From contig NW_004955429.1 in NCBI RefSeq assembly GCF_000276665.1, positions 2,168,728 to 2,232,727 on the forward strand: a DNA stretch of 64,000 bases. The letters run 5' to 3'. Below the pieces are notes generated by a model that was not told where the DNA came from, did no database searches, and saw nothing but the letters and a program-made list of their open reading frames with translations. Within the stretch, counting starts at the first letter, position 1. Each line of letters starts with the position of its first letter. This DNA is from Chinchilla lanigera. Its lineage: Eukaryota > Chordata > Mammalia > Rodentia > Chinchillidae. Below are positions 10,717 to 21,660 of the stretch, one piece after another. The position numbers and the translations under genes were made by a program.

Positions 10717-13334
10717 AGCACGCTGCTCAGCATGCCTGATTGGCGGAACAAGAAACTAAAGGTATAATTCTCTTGGGAGAAAATGAAGATTTTGCACAAT
10801 TGAAAGACTATTCCACATAACTGCAAGATCACTCCTAATCAATATGCTTCACTTGGATAAGTTAGGGTAGACTGGTAATTATAACAAGTTAATCCCCAAA
10901 TGTATAATAATTTAAATACAATAAAGTAACATAATGGAAGTAATTGACTGAGTTAATGAACACTGAACATCTACACAGAAATCCTGTCACCTTCCTGTTT
11001 AGCTTCCAAGCTGATGATCAAAAAAGAGTGTGGAAAAATGACTCACAGGTAATTTTGGTGGGCCCAGGTTGGAAGTAGCTCACATCTCTTTCACTCACAT
11101 TCAGTCCCTAAAACTCACTGGTACATATGCCTCTAACTTCAGCATGAGCTGAAAACATTGTCTCTACCAGTCACAACTTCCAAATGTGGGAAAGGAGCAG
11201 GATAAAGGCAGGTATCCTGGCTTCCAAATCTATTTCCAACTTATCCAATAGAGCGTCTTGAACAACAACACAAACTTTCTAATTCTACAACTAGCAATGC
11301 AAGTTTTAAAATACAAAGATGCCTGAAAATGAGAGATAATAAGGGGAAAATCACTCTCATTATGGTGTACATAATTTATTTTAGCTACAGATTCTGATGT
11401 GGCATGGTGTATTTAAAGGGGAATAAAGCAATATTGTGAGACAACTGTTCACAGATCTGTTAAGTTTCTGCACATCTGGTTAACAGAATCATGGATCGCC
11501 TTTCTTTTGGACAATTTTTTTCTAGGAAGTTGGTAGTATGAACAACCTTGAGGAGAATGGTAATGTTTCCGTAGAAGAAAGGGCAAGATTTCCTATGGCT
11601 GTGGGAGATGGATAGCACCTCTTCTGGAGAAAAAAATCAGATGTGCTCACTGTTCATTTTAAAAGATTTGTAATTCCTAATTTTTAGGCTTCGTGCTCAT
11701 AATACAAGCCAACTGGGTACAAGTATCTTTGTGTTCCCCTCCTTCATGGGAACTTGGTTTTCAGTACCCAAAACAAAACAAAAAAAAATTATGACATTAG
11801 ATAACTAAATTCTGTGAGTGATGTCATTCTTTACATTTGACCCAGGAATCTCTTGCCCTCTGCCAGCAGTTATGAAACTAACATTTTAGCTTATGGACAA
11901 GTAAGATGAGCTCTCTCATTCTTCATTACTACTGGTAAGAATGAATCATCACAGAACTAGAAAAAGATGACACAGAGGGACAAGGTTTATTTTACTTGCC
12001 ATGTTTCAGTTTGTAAATATACCAGTGAATGTCGTATATGCCCAGTTGTTTCAGGACCGAGATCCACCTCTTTCACCTAATAACATAGATGCAAGTGATA
12101 CTACAAACATGTTTCTTCTATATATTATTACTATGGACACAATTATAAATTATGTATTTAGATTAGTTCTACTATTTTCATCCTTGTATTTCTCTGTCAT
12201 ACTTTTTTTGTGTGTTAACAACACATAATACTCCAAGTTATTTTTTAAATGCTCATGGAACTATATTAACTGCATTATTTTCTTAAGAAAATGTAAAAAT
12301 ACACAGTTACTGAAAGCTTGGGATTGGTCTTGGACTGGCTGATTTCAGAAAGAAACAAGTAACACACCAAAATATATCATCACACATCATAAATGTTTAG
12401 CTTACTTAAGATGAGGGAGCAAGATTTTAAACCAAGACTCAATCCCAATTATATCAGCTGTTAATGAGAATACATCACAACTGAATCTTGCTATAAATTC
12501 TTGAGGTGCAAATATAACCTTCAAAAAAAGAGAGAGTTTAAAAAGAGAGAGAGAGAGGGAAATCAAAAACTCACCTCACCAATTGAGTGCAACAAATATT
12601 ATCTCAACAAGGTGACTCCATGAAAACTCATGGGCTTCTCATGATGGGGTAAAGTTGGCTTGGAGTAATAAAAGTAAATAATGGTTTCTTTATGTCTTGT
12701 GGATTCAGTCAGTTAGTTAAATGGAATCCCTGCTGGGCTTGCTTCCTTGAGCATGTATCTACTTGATACATGGAAAGACAAGAAAGGTCATTTTTCCATA
12801 AGCAGTTTCATTGTTTTGACTTTAATCGGAAGCAAATTATCCTCCTTCAGTAAGAGTGAAGAGGTTTAATCATGCAGGGTACTTTTCAAAGTCAGAACTG
12901 TAATATTATGCCAGCATATTAAAATTGCATTCAGCTCATGTATCTTGCTATATTCGATGATAATATGTCTCTTTTCAGTTTATATAATCACAAGATAGGA
13001 CAACTGTGAACTTATTATCAGCTAAAACAACAGCCGGGATCTGAGTATTTGTAAATCTGAAATCATTACCTGTGAACAACCAAGACATAACTATACGTTT
13101 CTCTTTTGATAAACATTTCCTTTACAGTCTCCAGAAATAATGAGTATTTGTCGCAATAGATTTCTATCAATAACAAATAGAATGGGAGATTACAATTGGA
13201 AGACAGATGTTAAAGCATTTCTAAGTCTGTTTCCTAATTTTTATTCAGTCTAATGCAATATCTTCTTTTATATAGCCTGTCACCTTAGACTGTATAGTGA
13301 TTTGTTTCAATAAACCTGTGAAATAGCTACTGCA
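10717..13334. other. Stretch without recognised genes or named repeats
   Basis: AT-rich sequence with ORFs of at most 90 codons, none credible. A short purine run (GA)n lies at about 12529-12559. Confidence 0.4.
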
Positions 13335-13425
13335 ATTGTCCCATATAACAAGTGGAAACTGAGGCACAGAATAATAAAGTCCAAAAGGAGATTCACATCC
13401 AACTGTTTGTGCCTCCTCTACCAAC
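13335..13425 (-). mobile_element. MIR SINE fragment
   Basis: The segment GTGGAAACTGAGGCACAGAATAATAAAGTCC is the antisense of the MIR core (CCTCAGTTT...), an ancient tRNA-derived mammalian SINE. Both ends are truncated. Confidence 0.65.
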
Positions 13426-13811
13426 TTGGGCAAGGGAAGAGCAATAGACACTGTACATAAAAAAAGCATCTGATATCTTACAAGATGGCAGAGGATATAA
13501 CAAGAAAGTAGGGAAATGTTTCCCACTGTCCATTTATCAGGAATTTAGACTCAACTCTTTCACTTCACTGGAATTGACAGATCTTTCTCTGATGTGTTCA
13601 TTACCCAAAATGCTAAGTAAAGAAGGCATGAGACCATCCAGCTAAGGCAAAGAATCCCCCTTTGGGCAATAGTTCTGATGGGAAAAGGTTCTGATGGAAG
13701 GGAAGCCTCACTCTGGGAACTCTTCAAGGGTATCACTAGACAGAGAAGTAACATTACCAGACAGCACGGGTAAGTGCAGTCTTGACATAAATCAGGCTGG
13801 AATGGAGCATT

Positions 13812-14216
13812 ACTTGGTTTTATATTATGACAATGAAATACCTGAAGCTCAGTAACTTTATAAAGAAAGGATATTCATTGTGGCTCATAGTTCTAGAGGT
13901 ACAAGATGATGCATCTGCATCTAGGGATGGCCTTCTTGTCAGCAGAGTCCTGAGGCAGCTTAGGCCATCTCACAGCACTAGATAGGAAGCACGCATTGGA
14001 TTGCTTCTAATGTCTCCCTCTTCTTGGAAAGCCACCATTACTCAGTTATGAGGCTCCACCCTGATGACATTATTTAATTTTAATTTCCTCCCAAAGGCCT
14101 TACATTTAAATATCATAGTTGGATTAAATTTCCACTCTTCTCATAACTCACAATAGGGATTAAATGTCAACCCCTGAACTCCGGGGACATACACAAACCA
14201 TATCCAAACCATAGCA
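13812..14216 (-). mobile_element. MST-type MaLR LTR
   Basis: The + strand shows ATTATGACAATGAAATACCTGAAG, then AACTTTATAAAGAAAGG, later GAGGCTCCACCCTGATGACA and finally CAAACCATATCCAAACCATAGC. This is the antisense of an MST/THE-class MaLR LTR of about 400 bp. No internal region adjoins it. A 106-codon minus ORF at 14160-14480 overlaps its edge and is not meaningful. Confidence 0.75.
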
Positions 14217-16104
14217 GATGGTGAGGACAGTCTCTCTGGAAGTCAGGTCCAAGGATGCCTGTTTCCTCAGCAGCCAGACCATCTGGAAGCCAAGGCATTT
14301 AGGGTGATATGGAGGAAGCAACAAGGGCTGCCTTCTCCCTAAGGGTTCAAGTGGCTCTTTCCACATGGGGCTCATATTCAGCCAGGATAATATAAAAATG
14401 CACTTCAGGAATAATGGAGAAGGATTAATGGAACTTGGAAGACCAGGTGGACAGGATCCAATATTACATAATGCAGTCACTATGAGGAAATAAAAGATTA
14501 GATACGCATCTGGCGAGGTATTTTAAAACAAGGGTAACATACTCTGTGTGCATGTGCGTGCATGCATGTATGTGTGTGTTGTGGACTCAGGTCCCACTGA
14601 AAGACAACGCATTCATTTGAAAGGAATGGACTAGGATGTAAGTTATTTTAGCCCAAACTGAAGCATACATTTTTCATCCAGAGTGGAAATAAGAAGGCAA
14701 TTTGGAAAACATAAACATCTTGTTAAACTAAACCCAGGTGGAATTAGGTCGTAAACTGTAACTTTATAAAAATTAATTGGAAATTAGCTACCAATAAATA
14801 ACCTGTACTCCAAGGCTTTTAACATTTACAGTAAAACAGCTTGGTGCTCAGTAAACTGCCCAACATATCTGAGAATAACATACAATACAGGAAGGTTACT
14901 GGTACATGGTGTGGAACAAATAACATAACAAAATGTTTTCAGTAAAATGATGAAAAACACCAAGTTTGGGTTGGTGCAGGAAAATTTGCACCTGAGAAAA
15001 ATCATTCCTCTTGCATAGAGTTTGAATTTGAGTGTGCGAGTGGGGTGGTGATGATAAGTTAGATGCACATACGTATCTGCAGAAGGATAAGGCAAACAGA
15101 GGTGTGGATCTCTTCCTGCTGGTGCTTTCCACTCACACAGTGATCTAGAGAATCCTGGTGTCGATCCTGCTGATCCCATCGTATGGTATTTTTCCAGTTG
15201 CAGGACACCTTCCACCACAAGTCTCACTCAAGCCACATATGGCTCATCTGCTCATCTCCAAAAACCCACCACAGCGTGGGTTACCACCTCAGCCAATAGG
15301 AGCATCTTAGACTATACAGCGTGGCCGGGAAATAATGAACAGGTATCAAGGTGTCTTTGTTAATACAGCTCTGTTTCCTTAACTCTGTTTTTTAATTGAA
15401 AAAGAAAAGTCTGGTTCTAATCTAAATGACTTACTTTGCCTTAAGATTATTTTGGAAATGTACACCTCCAGAGTGGCTGCTGCACCCTGCTTATCCCTGA
15501 TAGCTCTCCCGTTTTCTGCATCATAAACTCCATTCTCAAACTGACTATGCCAGAAGATCCAGCATGTATATTCTGTAAGAGAAATTTAATTTTCCTCTGC
15601 AAGGGAGAATAAAAAAGGAAACATAGTCGTATTTATTTAGCATTTGCTCTTCACTTTAAGTGGATAGAGGATTTTAAAAGCCTCACGTATAAAAATAAGG
15701 GACTACAAAACACTAAAACAAGCTATCCAACGGCAAAAAATTTATAGACTAAACTCTGACTCAAAAATCACAATTCACTATGAAATGATTAAACAAATGA
15801 TTAACATTCAAAATAACCATTGGGCCTACTGCTGCTTTAGATGGCAATACTGAAATGTGAATAATTTGTGAACGTGGGAGCAATAGGATGTTGTGGAGAA
15901 TGAAACCTTGGCAAAAGAGAAGGAAAAATGTTCCAATAACCAAAACTGACCAGCAATAGAATCGACTACCAGTAGGAGAGGCAACTAGAGCCCCTGTGGG
16001 AGCAGTCAAAGGGCTGCAGAAGGGAATTATTTTCACTGAAAAGCAAGTTGATCTACCTTAACTGAAGAGCACTGTTCAGTTCCAATATTTTGATGCACAT
16101 GTTT
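14217..16104. other. Stretch without recognised genes
   Basis: A degenerate TG/CATG run (about 14543-14580) is the only simple repeat. A 133-codon minus ORF at 14826-15227 is the longest frame; its hydrophobic C-terminal half comes from T/A-rich DNA and I recognise no family. Confidence 0.4.
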
Positions 16105-16850
16105 TATAAAACTCATACTTGTGTTGCGCGCCAAGAGGAATTGCTCTACCCCTTCCCTTGCACAGCATTACAAGATGGATCCACAGTTCCTTAAACAAAA
16201 CCCTCGATACCCTAATGTCCTAAGGTAATTCCTTCCTTTAATTTGTAATTTGAAAAGGGCAATATGGCATATTTACTGTATTTAAGATAATAATCCCTTC
16301 AACAGAGCCTACAGCAGAAATTTTCTTCAAAATACATTAATATTTCTATACCTAATGTATAAATATTCAAAATAAAAGAATTTACAAAGATTAATAGAAT
16401 ATTATATAAATACGGGTAAGGTTTTACTTAGCAAAGCTAGTTTGGATACCATACTTATGAGTATAATTGTGATTTGGGGCTATTTTTAATTTCAAAATTT
16501 GCACACAAAATCCTTATCTTAGATTGTCAGAAGCAGACATGATCAGAATTTTAGCCCGGTTCTCCTGGTTGGACGATATCTCCTTGGGCAAAGAGAGGAA
16601 GCAGCTCTCTGACATGGGAGCGAGTGGTGATAATGTCCTAAGGTAAGAGACATGTCCCTGTGTGATAGCAAGTGTCCAAACCTGTGACTAGAAGTAAAGG
16701 GTGTAATGTTTTCACTGAGGTAATAAGAAAATAGCGCAGCTCCTGGAGGATGCGCACGCTCTTTCCTAGAGGAAATGCCCTTTGAAGTAGCATTTCTGTG
16801 TCTCTTTTTTTTCAGCCAGTATTATACGCTCTCATTTTCTTAAATTAAAT
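16105..16850 (+). other. Exon-like cluster: candidate three-exon micro-ORF
   Basis: Seen in the sequence: TATAAAA at 16105-16111; an ATG at 16175 in a strong start context (AAGATGG); a donor CCTAAG|GTAATT after 16224; an acceptor CTTATCTTAG before 16523; a strong donor CCTAAG|GTAAGAG after 16642; and a strong acceptor CTCTTTTTTTTCAG before 16816. Exon B (16523-16642, 120 bp) is open in the one frame that joins exon A without a shift. Exon C adds QYYTLSFS and a stop at 16841-16843, followed at once by ATTAAA. The joined product would have 65 residues, starting MDPQFLKQNPRYPNVL, with LSEADMIRILARFSWLDD in exon B. There is also a good acceptor CCCTTGCACAG before 16166, so exon A could instead be internal. 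I recognise no protein family. Short exons stay open by chance fairly often, so this could be coincidence. Confidence 0.2.
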
Positions 16851-17213
16851 GGAATTATACTGAAGAAAAATATATTCAACTGCAAGATGAAAAGACACTG
16901 GAGCCATTTGGAAAGCTTCCACAAAACAGAGCCTGAGGATCTACATGTGATGCTTTAAAGAGAGGGGAGGGGAGGACCAGACCTTTCTTGTCTGAGAGTG
17001 GTATTTGCCCTGCAGCAGGTGACAAAGACAAAGACTTGGAGGCCTTTTCTTGTCCTATGCTCTTATCAATTCACAGTTCTGGTCTTCATAATAGCAGGCA
17101 GCAAATTATTACTAGTAGTGATGATAGCAGCAGTAATCAAACCCAGTACCTACCTCATAAATTTGACTCAATTAAACACTGTAAATATACATCTCACATA
17201 CTTGGTTTAAACT

Positions 17214-17361
17214 AGGTGTGATGGTATCCACCTTAAATATTAGCACTAAGGAGGCTGAGGCAGGAGGACTGCCATGAGATCAAAGCCAGCCTGGGCCACA
17301 TAATGAAACCAGCCTGAACTAGTTAGATCTTGTCTGGAAAAAAAAAAAAAAAAAAAAAAAA
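17214..17361 (+). mobile_element. B1-type (7SL-derived) SINE
   Basis: The body starts AGGTGTGATGGTATCCACC and carries AGGAGGCTGAGGCAGGAGGA and CCAGCCTGGGCCACATAATG, the standard B1/Alu-like landmarks, ending in a 24-A tail. A 12-bp repeat ATACTTGGTTTA flanks it (17198-17209 and 17371-17382). The right copy is separated from the tail by ten bases, so the duplication is probably longer and imperfect. Confidence 0.92.
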
Positions 17362-17382
17362 TCAACTTAAATACTTGGTTTA

Positions 17383-18974
17383 TCAAGGTAATTCACTTTG
17401 GTCCACATTTAAATATCCTGATATACTTGTCTACAAATTCTTTCCTGAAACAAGACATTTTACTGATCCTATCATTTTTGCCGTGGAAAAGAAACCAGTG
17501 ATTTGAAATAGGCTGATATCCCCTACTGGAAGAAAAGAGCAGTCCCCATAACTAAGCTTTTCCTTCCAGAGGAAAGTCATGCACTAGTGAGATGAATCTG
17601 AGAGCTGAAGGGCACATCCCTCCATAAACCAGACATCCAGGCTGGCTTAAGCACTCAATAATGCAAAGCGGAGCCCAAATGTTATTGCAAGCAAAATCCT
17701 ATTTTAATCTGCCCTCCTGACTCTTGGAATGCTCACTTCAATTGCAATTTGGAAAGTCCCATTCCTTTGATCTCCCCTCAGAGTGGGCTTATTTTTGCAG
17801 CAGGAGCTGCTCACTTTGGGATTTGACATCTCCCAGCATCATTTTTTTTCAGTCAAGTATGTTAAGCATCCTCACTGATAAGTGGAAAGACTGCTTTTCA
17901 TTCCCTTGGGATTCTGTATTTATATGAGGGCCTGGGAGTCAGGGGAGAATAGTGTGGAATGTATGAGTTTCTAAGACGTTCAGCATTCCAGCAGGAAATG
18001 GGGTCTGCGGCTCTATCCTTCAGCCAGCTTGTGTGGGTACCTGAAGCTCCCACCAGCAAATCGCAGATCTCTGGTGCAGAGAGTGAATCCTCTGTTTACA
18101 AATCCTTACAAAACAGCGAGGCAAACAAACCACTGTAGGTCAATCCGGGCTCGGCCCTTTACTGTGCTTTCCACAGTGAAGCCTCTAACTGTTTACATCT
18201 GTGCTGAGATTCCAAAGGAGCCCTCTTCTCTTCAGATATCAGGGTAGTTCTGACTCAGACGGGACCCTCAGAGATAGGTGGAACCATAACTCAGTGTTGA
18301 GAGGAAAGCGAAGGAGAGAAGATAAACAGCCCAGAAGCAACCTTCAAATGGCCTGTGCATGCTTCCCTGTGCCCCGCTGCAAACCAGCTCCCTTGGTGCT
18401 GAGTGTCTTCACAGAGATGCTGGGTTCTTTGGAGCCTGTCCGGTTTGCAGGGCAGAAGAGCAGCTCTGAGGCTCTGCAGCAACTGCCAGGGCTCTTTGTT
18501 CCTTCAAAGCTTGTGTGGTTAGTGCACATGACCATAGAGTAAGCCCTTCCGCGCAGCTCTGTGTGGTTAATCCCCCTTGCTATGATGTGACTCAGTGTGA
18601 CCTTCTGTGGAGGAGGTTTTGTTTGTTTTGCAGCAGTGGTTACTGTAATGACTTCATCCTCCTGCTTAGTGACTTTCATCTGAGGAGCTTCCAGCACCTT
18701 CTAAATTATAATTAGCTGTATCATTATGTGGCCTTTGAATAAATGAAGCACTATCAGCCTGGAACTCTATAATCTTAATGATTTACACAAGACTGCATGG
18801 TGCTTAGTGAGAAACCAAGGAGAACTTAAGAATATCAATGGCCAGATCCTTATTCTAGTGTGTGAACAACAACAAATTGAAGAAAAGGTACTATTTTAAT
18901 TCTTCATTTTAAAAAAATATCCTACCGATGTACTTACAAAAGAATAGTTCATTGAGTTTTAACAGAGTTAAGTG
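17383..18974. other. Unique-looking stretch with possible regulatory motifs
   Basis: No repeats recognised. Overlapping ORFs of 113 (+, 18201-18542) and 117 codons (-, 18344-18697) lie on opposite strands of a moderately GC-rich segment; neither shows a known domain. Two RUNX-type TGTGGTTA motifs (18514-18521, 18562-18569) and an AP-1-type TGACTCAG (18588-18595) cluster within 82 bases, which may mark an enhancer. Confidence 0.35.
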
Positions 18975-19730
18975 TGACGCTAATCATCAAGAAATCAAAA
19001 CCATAAGAAGATATCACCTCGCCCTGGTTACCATGTCTGTTATTTAATGACAACAATAACAGAAGAAAAGTGTCATCAAGGCTATGGAATGAAGAAACCC
19101 TTGTCCATTATGCTGAGAGTGGAGATTGGTACACCCACTATGGAAAATAGTATGGTGGTTCCTCAAAAAGCTAAAAACAGAAATAGAATATGGTCGAACA
19201 ATTCCACTTCTGAGCGTATATCCAAAGAAAGTTAAATCAATATCTCAGATATCTGTATCCCTGTACTTGTTGCAGCATTACTCACTACGACTAAGACACA
19301 GGAAAAATTCTAAATATCCACTGATATCCACTACTGGATGAATGAGTAAAGAAAATGTGGTTTATACATAGAATAACTATTGTTTAACCTTAAACGAAAA
19401 AGAAACCCTGTCATTTTCACCAACATACGTAGATATGGAGGACATTATACTGAGTAAAATATGCCAAGTACAGAAAGACAGATACTGCATGGAGTACCTC
19501 TATGTGCAATCTAAAATAAACTCATAGAAGCAGAGAACGAAATGGTGGTCATTAGGGCCTGAAGTGGGACAGGGCATGAGGAGATATTGGTCAAAAGTAT
19601 TTATGCAAGACGAGTAATTTCTGGAGACCTTTTATAAAGCATAGTGCCTACAGCTAAAAATACTATATTATATCTTAAAATTTTTAAGAAAACATATTGA
19701 CTGTTCTTAAAATAACAACAAACGTCAACA
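18975..19730 (+). mobile_element. L1 LINE 3' end (L1M-like)
   Basis: The sequence follows the C-terminal reverse transcriptase (ORF2) and 3' UTR of L1: TCAAGAAATCAAAACCATAAG, ATATCACCTC, CCACTATGGAAAATAGTATG, ATATCCAAAGAAAG, GGATGAATGAGTAAAGAAAA, GAGGACATTATACTGAGTAA and ATGGTGGTCATTAGGGCCTG. Stops break every frame. It is 5' truncated, as most L1 copies are. Confidence 0.88.
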
Positions 19731-19732
19731 AT

Positions 19733-19856
19733 AATAATAAAAGAAATGGGAGAAACTTTAGTAGATGATGAAGCCATTTATGGTTTTGATAGTAGTGATA
19801 GTTTCCAATATATTTATGCTGCACATCAAGCCCCTCAATAAAGTGGATTTTTGAGA
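19733..19856 (+). mobile_element. Second L1 3' terminal fragment
   Basis: The stretch GATAGTAGTGATAGTTTCC...CACATCAAG...CCTCAATAAAGTGG matches the last part of an L1 3' UTR and ends in a poly(A)-signal-like AATAAAG. It adjoins the previous L1 end, so it is a separate insertion or an alternative continuation of it. Confidence 0.6.
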
Positions 19857-19869
19857 GAGAGAGAGAAAA

Positions 19870-20362
19870 AAACTGGAATACTGGGGAAGGAAGAAAAAAA
19901 GCTAGATATATGTTGAGACCATAATGTTAAGTGAAGTAACTCAGACATACAAGATTAAGTGTTACACGATTTATCTTCTATGAAAAACATACATATAGAT
20001 AGATATAAATAGATAGGTAGATAAAGATATGTAGTATGAAATAAAAGACAGATAATAGGAATAAAGACAGTAAGAAAACAAAAGGTATTGTAATCCAGAG
20101 TGAACAACATATCTAAAAGTGCACCTCCACTCAGTACAAATGTCTTTTACATTTTTTATGTTCTGTGGCCCATTAATCTGATTTTCAGTCTGTATCTATG
20201 ATAATTAACTTTATACAATTTTATAAAAATAAACAAATGAATCTGATAAAAAAATAAAGGGGGTGAAGGGAAGAGGAAAAAAGAATTAAGATATATTATG
20301 TACATGTACCAGTTCCCTACAGTGAATGTAATCATTATGAACTGCAAACTTGTACTAATAAA
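19870..20362 (+). mobile_element. Third L1 3' end
   Basis: ATAATGTTAAGTGAAGTAACTCAGACA is the ORF2-terminal MLSEVT-type segment of L1. Downstream come an imperfect GATA tract (19995-20030), a G/A-rich AAAGGGGGTGAAGGGAAGAGG segment, TATTATGTACATGTACCAG and finally CTAATAAAAG, which resembles rodent L1 3' UTR ends. No frame is intact. Confidence 0.7.
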
Positions 20363-20424
20363 AGTTAACACAAATATTAAAATTTAGAGAAGAAAAAGAA
20401 GCCAGTCCAGCTGGCCCTACAGCG

Positions 20425-20520
20425 TTCTCTGTAGCTGACTCACAAAGCCTCTCTCTGAGCTTCAGGTTCTCAATCATAAAATGAAAATCACGGGAGTGTC
20501 TTCATCTCAAAGTTGGAGAA
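20425..20520 (+). mobile_element. MIR SINE fragment
   Basis: TCTCTGAGCTTCAGGTTCTCAATCATAAAATG matches the sense MIR core (CTCAGTTTCCTCATCTGTAAAATG) with many changes. Confidence 0.5.
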
Positions 20521-21159
20521 AATTTAAACAAACACTTTAGAGTTCTCAGCCTCCTTAGTGGCACACAGTTTTTTAAACTATCACTTGTATTAAAAAGAAT
20601 GATAAATATCATAATAGTTAATAACATCTTAGAATGGATATTTTCCAGATGAATTATTTTTTAACAATATACTCTTACAACTAAGAAGAAATAAACATCC
20701 CAAGGCAGACTTTTAGCAGAAGCAGAGCATGTAAATAAAAAGAATTTTGATTGAGAACCTTTTTGGTTTTTTTCTACATTCCTCAGTCTCGAGCAGATGA
20801 AGTACCTTTTGAGAATGAAATAGTATTAAGCCAAATATGCTGCACTTAATAGCTCTAGCCAAAAGTTAGAGGAGCTGCAATTTCACACTATTGACTGAAT
20901 GTGTTTTTGAGACTATGGGTAGATACCGTACAATTTTCTGTTTCCTTGTATCTGAGAACCCAGACAATATCATTATAAAGCTTTCTTTCCCTAAAAAAGT
21001 TTAAGTTTTCTGTTTTATTTCCCATCATGACTCATCTGTGTCTTAAACACCCTGAGGGCTATGACCTCATTGGCGTGCGTGGTGATGAGGGACCAACAGG
21101 ATCCAGGAGTTCCAAACAGGGTGCTCCAAAGCATGACATTTTGGTGTACTAATATTTTA

Positions 21160-21660
21160 GCTCCAGGAAACTGAAAATTATTCAATGCACTGAAAGTTCC
21201 TTGACACCCTCTTAACTTCGTAAAATAAAGTACAGCATAAATGTCCCCTTTTATTATGGAAATTTGCATTTATAAAGGAAACTTCTGAGAGTAACAGAAG
21301 AGAGCTGGGGAGCCAGAGGGCTATTCTAAGGCAACGTTTATCACCTGAGGACTCTCATCTGCATAAGACAATTTTTTATTTACCATCTACTTTCAGGCCT
21401 CTCCTGCCCATGATTTGCTTCTACCACCCCGGAAGCCTCAACCCATATTCCTTTCAATAACTCAAGATGATACATAAGTCTCAATCATCTCTGATTGCTT
21501 CTTTGAGTCTCATATTTTTTGCAAAATTCTTGGTCATGTGCACATAAGTAAAATTGCTTTCTCCTTTTAACCTGTCTTACGTCTATTTAATGGAAGACCA
21601 ACCACAGATCTTAGAATGGTATAAGGCAGCAATTTTTCTTTCCCCCAGAACCCCAGACTG
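21160..21660 (+). mobile_element. ERVL-type LTR, MLT2-like (copy 1)
   Basis: This stretch is paralogous to 34925-35395. Shared landmarks in the same order are AGGAAACTGARAATTA, AATAAAGTA, TAAAGGAAA, TATCACCTGARGA, a TTTATTYA/CAT block, GATGATAYATAAGTYTCAATC and the block near TGTGCACAT. The GATACATAAG element is in the right place for a TATA box. No internal ERV sequence is obvious. Confidence 0.6.

Noticed and set aside
14826..15227. 133-codon minus-strand ORF with a hydrophobic end
   Set aside because: The hydrophobicity follows from T-rich codons, and no signal or family pattern is seen.
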